Shown here in pieces: positions 18,901 to 25,988 of a stretch of DNA of 35,650 nt; the first letter of the stretch is position 1; each line of letters begins with the position of its first letter. The DNA is from Verrucomicrobiota bacterium. GTDB taxonomy: Bacteria; Verrucomicrobiota; Verrucomicrobiia; Limisphaerales; JADLHS01. Made by a program: the position numbers and the translations under genes. The notes beneath the pieces are model-generated. The model was not told where the DNA came from and ran no database searches. It saw nothing but the letters and a program-made list of their open reading frames with translations. Location: positions 1-35,650 of the forward strand of contig JANXWY010000346.1 of NCBI GenBank assembly GCA_025350905.1, written 5' to 3'.

Positions 18901-20551
18901 GCTCAACGTTTTGCGGGGCGAGAACGCGCAAGGCGACTGGACGTTGGAATTGTGGGATTCCCGGACCGGTGCCACCAACCTGGTGTCGCTCGTCAGTTGG
19001 GAGTTGCAATTTATCTTCCAGGACGCCGTCGCGCTGCCGGAGTTGCTTATTCCCGCCGTAGCCTCCACGAACTCAGTGCCGCCCGGGCAGATCGCCTATT
19101 ACGTCGTGGATGTACCGGCGTGGGCGCAGTTTGCCACCAACACGCTGGTCTTCGCCAGCGGGCCGTTGAACGTAATGTTCAACCAATTCACGCCGCCGCA
19201 GGATGCGTTACTGCCGAGCCGCATGCTCATTGGCCCCGGCGCTACGAGCGGCAGCGCAACGTTAAGCACCCTGGGCGTGCCGCCGCTCCTGCCCGGGCTG
19301 CGTTACTATTTGGGCGTCAGTAATCCGGGGCCGGCCACCGTCACTTATGCGTTGCAGGTGGATTTCGATCTCACGGCGTTGACGAATGGCGTGCCGGTGA
19401 CCAGCACCCTCGCCGCCGGCCCGGGGCCACGTTATTTCTATTACGACGTTACACCGAGCGCCACGGCGGTTTCGTTCGAGCTGCTGGGCCTGAGCGGCGA
19501 TGCGAATCTGGTCGCCCGTCGCGGCGCCCCGCTCCCCACGCTTACAAGCTATGATTACGGCAGTTTCAATTCGGGCACTCTCCCCGAAGCCATAATCGTG
19601 TTCACCAACTCGGCCCCGGTAGCGCTCAGCCCGGGTCGCTGGTATCTCGGCGTATACAATGCCGACCCGGTCCCGGGGACGTACAGCATCGTGGCGACCG
19701 AATTAACAAATCAATTTCCCAATATCATCACACTGACCAACGGCATCGCCTACGCCAACACCAACTCCAGCGCGGGCAACGCGACGGATTATTACCGGTA
19801 CGTGGTCACGCCCAGCGCCGTGCGCGCACAGTTTGAGATCAACGGCCCGAGCGATAACGTCACGCTGGTAGCGAGCAAGGGCCTGCCGTTGCCCAGTCTG
19901 ACAACCTATGACTATCTCAGCGCGAACGTGCTCACCAACGACGAATTGATTGTGGTGCTCACCAACTCCGCGCCCGTGGCCCTGACCCCGGGCGACTGGT
20001 TCCTCTCGGCGGTCAACCTGGCCGGCGTGCCGGTCACCTACTCGATCAAAGCCACCGAGTGGAACGCTTCCGAGGTCACCAATCTGGTCATTATCAGTTA
20101 CTCCGTGGTGAGCAACCAACTTTGTTTTACTTGGACTTCCATCCCCGGGGTGCACTATTTCGTGGAAGGCAAACCCGACTTGAGCGTGACGAACTGGACG
20201 ACGCTGTCGCCCACTCTCACGGCGGTGGATTTCACCACCACCTGGTGCCTGCCGTTGCCGTCGCCGTTCCATTTCTTTCGCGTGAGCGAAGGTCTGGCGT
20301 TGAGCACCTTCGTAACGCCGCCGGTCATCCGCACGATCACCGTGACCCCGGGTGGCGTACTGCTGGGTTGGAACGGCCCCCTCACCGCCACCTACAACGT
20401 TCAGTGGACGCCCACTCTCGTCCCGCCCGCTTGGACCAGTTTCACCAATATTGTTACCTCAGCGACCGGCCAGTTTCAGTTCCTTGACGACGGCTCGCAA
20501 ACGGGCGGTCTGGGCAGCCCCCGGTACTACCGGCTGTTGTTGCTGCCTTGA
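12968..20551 (+). CDS. Giant membrane-anchored subtilisin-like (S8) serine protease with mosaic C-terminal tail
   Basis: This 2527-residue protein starts with a signal-anchor (MRARPLIWLLLCLLLLAGGI). A propeptide-like part reaches about residue 290, then the S8 domain with Asp313 (VNDTGVD), His341 (DDGHGTF), oxyanion Asn456 (SAGND) and Ser725 (ESGTSMSAADVSG). A beta domain of about 150 residues interrupts the catalytic domain before the serine. After it comes a KP-43-like jelly roll (LVWTDPPGNP, KLVNDLDLVV). The tail holds proprotein-convertase-P-like segments (near 1260-1300, 1400-1460 and 2000-2030), a LamG domain (about 1678-1895), repeated PPC-like modules marked by 'LP-x-x-T-T/S-YDY' (near 1319, 2184, 2302) and two repeats ending in an FFR/YYRL strand. 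It probably acts in the periplasm or outside the cell. The residues needed for activity are present. It follows the pseudopilin run by 219 bases, so it may be a partner or cargo of that machine (inference). Confidence 0.92.
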   Translation: MRARPLIWLLLCLLLLAGGILFWQLRNPSSVTKPNLPLVTTDPATRPHPAAAHSAVVSLANAPTFLSGQPASVAATKTNRFAYRLSNTPKLVGQLLRDDHAILLENALIDTRAALGFAIPQHLRAAAEPGSYIVQARGPVDDAFRAALTAAGGTIVSYIPNNAYLVRLSAQGASQLSAATLAQAVLPYEPIYKLKSDLLSLTMEQRPLPPDAKLNVMIFADLRAQVLQELQRNGDVVLGESPSAFIGPVLTIQPGENWTALAQLPGVAVMEQVYLRVAANDLSRVRVAVATDSVVTNNYLDLTGAGVLVSVNDTGVDPTHPDLTGRVIADSAASLVDDDGHGTFVAGIVAGSGAVSETVSNASGSINPGALGQYRGKASGARVFSQSLSLGSGPVADATLQETAALTNALISNNSWHYGSDNSYSIGAASYDAAVRDALPRRTGSQPVLFVFSAGNDGGGDDSGSGGESETILSPGTAKNVITVGALELARDITNAVVINCTSTNIGGTNVTVCETNYPWQAMTSSGNQVASFSSRGNVGIGTEGEFGRFKPDLVAPGTFVVSTRSATWDERAYYNPTGHLVTTFRAQVVAPNALNDHSLYLPANAVGFTLQLFPNQDSPLPFPDLPIFVRRADLPNPPTTYDFVRTNSVSVPPDGGGVGASVRQNWFYSIGNATTQDVSFSLVQDVIVTNELGNYLQVLSNLNNSISGTNPSAPQYYRYESGTSMSAADVSGTLALMQQFFEQGFGRTNSPAMMKALLINGARSAGSLYDFEVQNTKNFQGWGLPKLNNTLPSGITNAINNPTGESSMALFDQSPARALSTGQQQTRLLAVNEAGTNVPLRITLVWTDPPGNPVAGVKLVNDLDLVVTNLTTGEVFFGNDIPVSSTFTFPWETNTPPNLDYINNVENVYLAPALGANYSITVVGRRVNVNAVTAQTNNVVQDYALVISSGDGEVTNSLIVTEQPVTALNVPYVTAVTNSFAGNPSISGSILLDQHVGANTPLLGTTNGMTNQWHFYIVTNTTTFTNAAFITFLPPELAVPRMAVRSADAENGTLLEADIDLYVSTDPRLLLLDPAVVAAADQSRNRGGTEFVAYSNAPPGQVYYVGVKSEDQMAAEYAFFGGFSLDPFSSQDGNGNVLVNGFPLPNVIADGTPNHPGGALTLGLALQPLTVRSVIVTNSIYLQNQGDIVSTLSHARTFTVLSNHRVVAPGFHTYVYEDNDEQALQHPDGPGQLRDFVGESGLGVWLLTTVDNSGSQTGSVTGLKLFLAPTINSGSGDSFFTVQPDRFIFNVVDVPVGATNLTVCIGNLSLVPAPLELYVRRDDFPSRTTYDYFKVMNPTNDCLTITRSDIPPLQPGRYYIGVFNPSGTLQNIRMHITVGVEPSSVLPLVLNSAGDQPLRDDAVTDSIITVTNDARIQQVEVGLRIDHPRVSDLAVTLISPRGTRVLLAQNRGGTSTEGFGSTISVTNVIPVSTNGGPTAVTNVIDTGATAGFLTIDYDFFDVADQMTVYYQGALLLNSGMITGPGRFTVNYGPGASSLVTIIMNEFGNPSTNTLWNYTVSSINNNYSYLLFTENTNLTTTPIKFAPPPLTAAATGPAVNLSNFEPPQLPGNFVAPAIVNTWTVLTTNMVTVVTGGPPVTVGAQSLALRAGQLSNSVPTTPGRSYRLNYDYRSFGNLDGIVAWWPGENNVIDIVGANNGALQGGSGYAVGEVGQAFVFGGINGDVKVPASASLDVGLGNGFAIEGWINPFDISVPGPVVEWNSVNGNNSGIGVHLAITVAGPGSLYANIVDTATSGHFIQSPVGLVVANVFQHVALTYDKPSGLARLYLNGVVVAQQNLGTFTPATASDLYIGTRPSPPPVYWWKGIIDEMTIYNRALQATEIQAIYAAGAAGKCGMLAPPAVCGPALGAQIFVPGQVTNTIVGANNWKPGGLIFTASTNNTTIELTPLNPNQDSGILLDSFTLTEASGDRYVLAEESLNVLRGENAQGDWTLELWDSRTGATNLVSLVSWELQFIFQDAVALPELLIPAVASTNSVPPGQIAYYVVDVPAWAQFATNTLVFASGPLNVMFNQFTPPQDALLPSRMLIGPGATSGSATLSTLGVPPLLPGLRYYLGVSNPGPATVTYALQVDFDLTALTNGVPVTSTLAAGPGPRYFYYDVTPSATAVSFELLGLSGDANLVARRGAPLPTLTSYDYGSFNSGTLPEAIIVFTNSAPVALSPGRWYLGVYNADPVPGTYSIVATELTNQFPNIITLTNGIAYANTNSSAGNATDYYRYVVTPSAVRAQFEINGPSDNVTLVASKGLPLPSLTTYDYLSANVLTNDELIVVLTNSAPVALTPGDWFLSAVNLAGVPVTYSIKATEWNASEVTNLVIISYSVVSNQLCFTWTSIPGVHYFVEGKPDLSVTNWTTLSPTLTAVDFTTTWCLPLPSPFHFFRVSEGLALSTFVTPPVIRTITVTPGGVLLGWNGPLTATYNVQWTPTLVPPAWTSFTNIVTSATGQFQFLDDGSQTGGLGSPRYYRLLLLP

Positions 20552-21538
20552 ATGACCGCGCTCATCCTCGCGCTCAATCCCTCCATTGACGCCGAGTGGC
20601 GCGTGGACGACGTGCTGTGGGAGGAGAAGAACAATGTCCATTCCGAACGTCGTTGGGCCGGAGGCAAGGGCATCAATGTGGCCCGCTGGTTGAAACAACT
20701 GGGGGGCCAGCCGCAACTGCTGCTGCCGCTGGGCGGCCAAACCGGTCGGGAATTGGGCGGCTATTTGCGCGCCGAAAAGCTTCCCGCCCGCATCATCCGG
20801 CTGCGGGAACCGACGCGCGTAAATGTGATCCTCACGACGCAGGGCGGGCGCCAGATGCGTTTCAATCCGTGGGGCCCGAAACTTTCGCGGTTGGAATGGA
20901 GGGCGGTTGCGGCCAGCGTCGAGCGAAATCTGGGACGGTTGCAAACCAACCCCCGCGCCCGGACAAAATCTCCGCAACCGGCCACCGGCCACCCTCTCCC
21001 CATTGGAAGAGGTGCGGGGTTGCTCATTCTTTCCGGCAGTCTCCCGCGCGGCGTGCCGATCACGGCGTATGCCCAACTCATCCGGCTCGCGCACCGTTGC
21101 GGCGTGAACACGCTGCTCGATTGCGACGGACCGGTTCTCGCGGCGGCGATTACAGCCCGACCGTTTCTGGTCAAGCCGAACGATCACGAGCTCGCCCAGT
21201 GGTGGGGAAAACCGCTCCGCACCGAAGCGGCCATCATCACTGCCGCCCGGGCGTTGTCTGGCGAAACGCGGGGCTGGGTTTTGGTTTCGCGCGGGAGCCG
21301 TCGTAGTCTGCTGGTCAACGTGACGGAAGGTTATCAAAGCTTCGCGGCGCCGGGGCGCGTCAAGCCCCGCAACACGGTCGGCGCCGGGGACGCGCTGCTG
21401 GCCGGGGTGGCCCGGGAAATTCAGCTGGGCCGCCCTCCGGAGGCTTGGTTGCGGCGGGGCGTGGCAGTTGGTACGCGGGCGACCCAGCGGCCACCCGGCC
21501 AGCTGCCCGGACGAAAAACCGGCGGCAAATCCACTTGA
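20552..21538 (+). CDS. PfkB-family sugar-phosphate kinase (1-phosphofructokinase/LacC-like)
   Basis: This 328-residue cytoplasmic enzyme belongs to the ribokinase/PfkB family, hexose-phosphate kinase branch (FruK, PfkB, LacC). The N-terminal LNPSIDAEWRVDD and the GGKGINVARWLKQLGG motif (from about residue 37) mark the substrate side. LILSGSLPRGVP is the middle signature, KPNDHEL follows, and NTVGAGDALLAG carries the catalytic Asp280. It would phosphorylate a sugar phosphate such as fructose 1-phosphate, fructose 6-phosphate or tagatose 6-phosphate; the sequence does not settle which. Residues about 133-156 form a low-complexity insertion (TNPRARTKSPQPATGHPLPIG) not expected in the family. The ATG directly abuts the TGA of the protease gene, so the two are likely co-transcribed despite unrelated roles. 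Confidence 0.87.
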   Translation: MTALILALNPSIDAEWRVDDVLWEEKNNVHSERRWAGGKGINVARWLKQLGGQPQLLLPLGGQTGRELGGYLRAEKLPARIIRLREPTRVNVILTTQGGRQMRFNPWGPKLSRLEWRAVAASVERNLGRLQTNPRARTKSPQPATGHPLPIGRGAGLLILSGSLPRGVPITAYAQLIRLAHRCGVNTLLDCDGPVLAAAITARPFLVKPNDHELAQWWGKPLRTEAAIITAARALSGETRGWVLVSRGSRRSLLVNVTEGYQSFAAPGRVKPRNTVGAGDALLAGVAREIQLGRPPEAWLRRGVAVGTRATQRPPGQLPGRKTGGKST

Positions 21539-21570
21539 AGCCGGGTCGCCTCGTCGTTAGCTTGCGCGCC

Positions 21571-23691
21571 ATGTACAAGCGATCAATTGTTATTTTGGCC
21601 CTGACTGCTCTGGCCATTTCCTGCTCGACTCCGGCGGTCAAATCTCCGGCGCACCAGCCTTCGCTCGCCGAGCTTCAACGCACCGGGACTAAATTTAAGA
21701 ACGTCCTGCGCTTGCCGGAATTTGAAACCACGCCGGCGGCCCTCAAGACCACCGCGGATAAAACCATTGCCGAAGGCAATGCGCTGCTCGACGCCGTCGG
21801 CCAGCTGTCCGCGAGCCAGGTGAATTTTGACAACACGCTCGGCGCGCTGGACCGGCTTGGGCATCAGGTCGGCTGCACGATGAATCGGATCGGTTTAATC
21901 AAGGAAACCAGCCTCGGCGAACCCATGCGGGATGCCGCCACGGAAGCGATCAAGAAATTACAGGAATGGGCGGTGGGCCTCGATTATCGGGAGGACGTTT
22001 ACCGCGCAGTCAAGGCCTACGCGGATACGAACCCCATGCTCGCCGGTGAAGATGCCAAGCTGCTGGCGGAAACGATGCGCGATTATCGCCGCGCCGGTCT
22101 GGCGTTGCCGAAGGCCGAACGCGACGAAGTGGAGCGGTTGCGCAAGGAACTGGCGGACGTGGGCACGGATTTTCAGAGCAACATCGCCAAAACGCAGCGA
22201 CCCCTCAAGTTTACGAAGGCGGAACTCGAAGGCGTCTCCGACAGCCTGCTGGGGGCCAAGGGCGTCAAGACCGGCGACGACGAATACACCGTCCACATCA
22301 ACGTGACCTGGCAATATCTCGCGATCATGGAGCACGCGAAACGCGAGGACGTCCGGAAGCGGGTCCTGACGGAGCAACATAGCCTGGCGCTGAAGGAGAA
22401 CGTGCCGCTCGTGCAAAAATTGCTGCTGCTGCGCGAACAAATCGCGAAGCGGCTCGGTTATAAAAATTGGGCCGACTACCAGATTGAAGTGAAGATGGCG
22501 AAGAACGGGATCACGGCGCTGGAGTTTGAACAAAAGCTCCGGGACGGTTTGCAGCCGAAGTTCGAGGCCGAACTGGCTGAGTTTCGTCAGCTCAAGACGG
22601 CGGAGACCGGCGACGCCAACGCGCAGATTTATCTGTGGGATTGGCGGTACTATGCGGACCAGCTGAAGAAACAAAAATACACCGTAGACGCGGAACACTT
22701 GCGCGTTTACTTCCCGATGCAACGGGTGCTCGACGGCATGTTCGCGATTTATCAGCGGATCTTCGGGCTGAAGTTCGAGCGCGTGGCCGCGCCTTATAAA
22801 TGGGTTGGCGACCTGCAACTGTGGGCGGTGAGCGATGCCCAAAGTGGCGAACCCCTGGGATTTTTCTACCTTGATCTGTTCCCACGGGAAGGGAAGTTCA
22901 ATCACTTTGCCGTGTTCCCGATCATCGACGGCAAGCGGCTGGCGGATGGGAATTATCAGCGGCCCGTGTGCGCCCTGGTTTGCAACTTCCCGCCGCCGAG
23001 CGCGGACAAGCCGTCGCTCCTCACCCATCAGGACGTGGAGACCCTGTTTCACGAATTTGGCCATGCGATGCACGGGGTGCTCACGCGTGCAAAGTTTGCG
23101 CGCTTCGCCGGTTCGAGCGTGCCGGGGGATTTCGTGGAAGCGCCGTCGCAAATGCTGGAGGCTTGGGTTTGGGACAAAGGCGTGCTCGACAGTTTTGCCG
23201 CGGACTATCGCGATCCGAGCAGGAAAATCCCGCCGGAGATTCTCGGCCAGCTCAAGGCGTCCAAATACGCCATCTATGGGAATCATTATCGCCGCCAGCT
23301 TTCGTTTGGCCTGATGGACCTTATGCTGCATACGGAGATCACCGAGGCCAACCTTAATGATGCCCTCCCGCTGTCGAACAAAACGCTGAGTGAGACCTTT
23401 CTGCCGGTGCCCGAGGGCAGCGCGTTGATTGCGTATCTGGGGCATTTTGTTGGTTACGACGCGGGCTATTACGGTTATGCGTGGGCGGACGCCATCGCGG
23501 CGGACATGGCGACCGTGTTCCAAAATGCCCCCGACGGATTTCTTGACGTGCAGGCCGGCCGGCGGTTGCGGGACGAGATTTATGCCGTGGGCAATTCGCG
23601 AGATGTGAACGAATCGATCGAAAAATTCCTGGGCCGACCGCGTTCCATTGAGCCCTTCCTGAAAAAAATTGGCGTGCAGTCGCCGAAGTAG
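21571..23691 (+). CDS. M3-family metallopeptidase (oligopeptidase), lipoprotein form
   Basis: This 706-residue zinc peptidase belongs to the thimet oligopeptidase/oligopeptidase A family (M3), which degrades short peptides. The active site HEFGHAMH gives zinc ligands His494 and His498 with catalytic Glu495. The third ligand is Glu523 in DFVEAPSQMLE. The C-terminal region (HFVGYDAGYYGYAWADAIAADM) also fits the family. The N terminus MYKRSIVILALTALAISCSTP is a lipoprotein signal with lipobox AISC, so the enzyme is exported and lipid-anchored, unlike the usual cytosolic relatives. The ATG at 571 bases into this kilobase (21571) was chosen because it starts that signal; the frame is open to 21445 but overlaps the kinase gene. 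It lies 32 bases after the kinase gene. It could process peptides released by the preceding protease (inference). Confidence 0.93.
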   Translation: MYKRSIVILALTALAISCSTPAVKSPAHQPSLAELQRTGTKFKNVLRLPEFETTPAALKTTADKTIAEGNALLDAVGQLSASQVNFDNTLGALDRLGHQVGCTMNRIGLIKETSLGEPMRDAATEAIKKLQEWAVGLDYREDVYRAVKAYADTNPMLAGEDAKLLAETMRDYRRAGLALPKAERDEVERLRKELADVGTDFQSNIAKTQRPLKFTKAELEGVSDSLLGAKGVKTGDDEYTVHINVTWQYLAIMEHAKREDVRKRVLTEQHSLALKENVPLVQKLLLLREQIAKRLGYKNWADYQIEVKMAKNGITALEFEQKLRDGLQPKFEAELAEFRQLKTAETGDANAQIYLWDWRYYADQLKKQKYTVDAEHLRVYFPMQRVLDGMFAIYQRIFGLKFERVAAPYKWVGDLQLWAVSDAQSGEPLGFFYLDLFPREGKFNHFAVFPIIDGKRLADGNYQRPVCALVCNFPPPSADKPSLLTHQDVETLFHEFGHAMHGVLTRAKFARFAGSSVPGDFVEAPSQMLEAWVWDKGVLDSFAADYRDPSRKIPPEILGQLKASKYAIYGNHYRRQLSFGLMDLMLHTEITEANLNDALPLSNKTLSETFLPVPEGSALIAYLGHFVGYDAGYYGYAWADAIAADMATVFQNAPDGFLDVQAGRRLRDEIYAVGNSRDVNESIEKFLGRPRSIEPFLKKIGVQSPK

Positions 23692-23711
23692 TCCCGGCGC
23701 GATCACCGCTC

Positions 23712-24182
23712 ATGAAGGCGCTGCCGCACACTCATTCCTGTTTCGTCTGCGGCGAATCCAATCCGTTCGGACTGCGCTTGCGCTTTGAAACCGACGGGCA
23801 TTTGGTGCAGACCCGCTTCGTGCCCCGCACGGAACACATCGGATTCAAAGGCGTCGTGCATGGGGGACTGATCGCGACGGTGCTGGACGAGATCATGGTT
23901 TGGGCCTGCGCGGTGCCTACCCGGAAATTCGCCTACTGTGCTGAATTGACCGTGCGGTTTCTCAAACCGCTGGCCCCCGGCGAGGAGGTTCTCGTCACGA
24001 GCGAGCTGGTAGTGAATCGCAAAGATCGCCTCTACGAAGCCAAAGCCGTCGCCCGTAATGCCGCAAACCTTACGCTGGCCGAAGCCACCGGAAAATATCG
24101 GCCGCTTAAAACCACCGATGCCTCCGAGATGGCGCGGGATTTTGTAGGTGACGTGGGCTGGCTACTGGCCAAACCGGAGTAG
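23712..24182 (+). CDS. PaaI/4HBT-type hot-dog thioesterase
   Basis: This 156-residue protein has the single hot-dog fold of acyl-CoA thioesterases. It opens with the CFVCGESNPFGLRLRF signature common in this subgroup. The helix start VVHGGLIATVLDEIM contains the H-G-G and acidic residue typical of the active site, and the central strand is AELTVRFLKPLAPGEEVLVTSELV. It probably hydrolyses an acyl-CoA or related thioester in the cytoplasm; the substrate is not evident. It starts 20 bases after the metallopeptidase and is the last gene of the plus-strand group, meeting the TolC-like gene tail to tail. The length fits the family. Confidence 0.87.
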   Translation: MKALPHTHSCFVCGESNPFGLRLRFETDGHLVQTRFVPRTEHIGFKGVVHGGLIATVLDEIMVWACAVPTRKFAYCAELTVRFLKPLAPGEEVLVTSELVVNRKDRLYEAKAVARNAANLTLAEATGKYRPLKTTDASEMARDFVGDVGWLLAKPE

Positions 24183-24439
24183 CGGAGCGTGCAAAACGGG
24201 GGCGGCAGCTTTTGGACCGCGGGGGCAAGCGAAGCGCGATCCCGCTTTTAGGCCGCAGGGCGAGGGTTGGATGCTCGAAGTCGATCGCCGGCGCGAAAGT
24301 TCTGTCGCCGATGCGGTCTGGCCTCGCCGCCCAAATTCGTGTTTGGGCTGATTCTCACATCATTGGCGCTGGTGTCGCCATTTGAGGGCGACTGACCGTC
24401 CTCCAAGTCAGAGCGACTGCCGGACGCCACGCCGCTGGT
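24183..24439. repeat. Convergent intergenic region with several short inverted repeats
   Basis: This 257-base gap lies between the thioesterase and TolC-like genes, which point toward each other. It contains a 7-bp stem GCCCAAA/TTTGGGC (24329-24348, 6-base loop), a 6-bp stem GTCGCC/GGCGAC (24374-24392), and a GC-rich area near 24205-24255 with an AAGCGAAGCGCG core. None has a T-run, so no standard terminator is called. The block looks like repeat-type intergenic DNA; I cannot count copies elsewhere. Confidence 0.35.
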
Positions 24440-25954
24440 TTACTTGGTTACGTGCATCGTCATGTGCCGGCGGTCGAGGGTACTGCCTTCATTTTGGGCG
24501 AGACGGGCGAGGGCGATGTTGTAGTCGGCCAAGGCGCGAATTTCGGCCGAGCGCGCCGAGGTCAGGTCTTTCTGCAATTGCAGCACGACGAAGGTGGTAC
24601 TCTTGCCTTTCTCCAGTTTGGTCTGCTCGGCTTCGAGTGCGGATTCGGAGTAGAGCCGGGCTTCCCGAGTGGCCGTGACGCGCTGGAGGCTCGTTTCTGC
24701 CACCGCCATGGCATTTTCGATCTTGATCAACGTCGCTTGCTGGAGCTGTTTCAATTGCAATCCAATCTGTTCCTTGGTCAGTTTGGCCGATTTGTAGCTG
24801 TTCCGGGCGCCAATGTTGCCTAGGGGAAACGTCAACTGCGCGCCGACGGAATAGAACGGATTGTCGGCACTGCTGATCTGGCTAAACGCCCCGCTGAATT
24901 CCGCCGAAGACGCCGCGTAGCCGTAGGAGCCGACCAGATCCAGCTGGGGATACAACTGATTCTTCTGGTACTTGACGACGTAGCCCTGCTTTTCCAGATT
25001 CAAACGAGCCTGCAATAAATCGGGTCGTTGCTCTAATCCCCTGCGCCAGCTTTCCTGCAGGCTGAACTGTTGGGGGACCGCCAGTAGCGCGTCCGTGGGC
25101 TGAACGATCACGTTTGCCCATTCGCTGTAATTGTCGCTCAACAGGTTCTTCAAGACGCGCTCCAGCGTCCCGCGGGCACTTTGGGCGGCCAGCAAGTCCG
25201 CCCGGCTGGAGGCCGCCTGGGATTCCGCCTGCTTCGAGTCGAGCGGAGCCAGGGCGCCCACTTCCACCCGCCGCCGGTTTTCCGCCACCAGCCGCTCGGC
25301 CAGTTCCATTGCCTGCTGTTGCACTTTGACGCTTTCCTGGGCGTGAATCAGGTCAAAGTACGCCGCCTCCACATCTGTGACGGTGTTGATGATCTGCAAC
25401 CGCACGTCGAGCTCGGAGATCTTTACATTCTGCTTATTCAGGTAAATTTGCAGCCGCGTGGAATCAATCCAGAAATTCTTCAACAACGGCTGGCGCAACG
25501 TCAACGCCCCGGCTTCGCCGGAGGTCGTCTCGAAGGGGATTCGGCTGGCGTTGGTGCCGCTGCCAGGCAACGTGCCGAAGCGGTCGGCCATCGTTAAGCC
25601 GAGATCGTAGTTTAAACCCCACGGCAGCAGCCCGCTGATCCCGCTTCCGAAGCTGTTGATTTTGCTCTCCGTTCCTTCGAATACGCGGCCCTGTTGATCG
25701 AAACCTCCGGGCGCCAGATTGTAAGTATGCGCCCCCGAAAGCCGGAACAGCGGATCGTAGCTGCCATAAGTCCCGGATAAAGTGAATTGGGCAAGCTCGG
25801 GAGAGGTCCGAATGATCTGCACGTCGAGGTTGTGCTGCACCGCAATTTGAATGCAATCCTCCAAGGACAGCGCCCGCGTCTGCGGCGCTTCCGCCCGGGC
25901 GCCCAGCGTGATCGCAGCCCCGGCGAAAGCCGCTATAAATTCTATGAGTTTCAT
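24440..25954 (-). CDS. TolC-like outer membrane efflux protein
   Basis: This 504-residue protein belongs to the outer membrane factor family, which forms trimeric channels across the outer membrane and periplasm. A signal peptide (MKLIEFIAAFAGAAITLGARAEA) is followed by ALSLEDCIQIAVQHNLDVQI, the usual start of the first OEP repeat. The second half contains QRPDLLQARLNLEKQGYVVKYQKNQLYPQLDL and long helices near the C terminus (AVAETSLQRVTATREARLYSESALEAEQTK), as in the family. The ATG at 25954 was preferred over a TTG three codons upstream. It is the last gene of a minus-strand group with macA, two macB genes and a tRNA-modification gene, so it is the likely exit channel for that pump. It starts 34 bases after the Sua5-type gene. 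Confidence 0.9.
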   Translation of the reverse strand: MKLIEFIAAFAGAAITLGARAEAPQTRALSLEDCIQIAVQHNLDVQIIRTSPELAQFTLSGTYGSYDPLFRLSGAHTYNLAPGGFDQQGRVFEGTESKINSFGSGISGLLPWGLNYDLGLTMADRFGTLPGSGTNASRIPFETTSGEAGALTLRQPLLKNFWIDSTRLQIYLNKQNVKISELDVRLQIINTVTDVEAAYFDLIHAQESVKVQQQAMELAERLVAENRRRVEVGALAPLDSKQAESQAASSRADLLAAQSARGTLERVLKNLLSDNYSEWANVIVQPTDALLAVPQQFSLQESWRRGLEQRPDLLQARLNLEKQGYVVKYQKNQLYPQLDLVGSYGYAASSAEFSGAFSQISSADNPFYSVGAQLTFPLGNIGARNSYKSAKLTKEQIGLQLKQLQQATLIKIENAMAVAETSLQRVTATREARLYSESALEAEQTKLEKGKSTTFVVLQLQKDLTSARSAEIRALADYNIALARLAQNEGSTLDRRHMTMHVTK

Positions 25955-25988
25955 TGAGCGCAAAGCTTGGAGGAACGGGGGACGTTCG

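Noticed and set aside
21958-23706. 582-residue open frame on the minus strand across the M3 peptidase gene
   Set aside because: It is fully antisense to a gene with a complete active site and lipoprotein signal, has no recognisable domain and is explained by GC-rich codon use.
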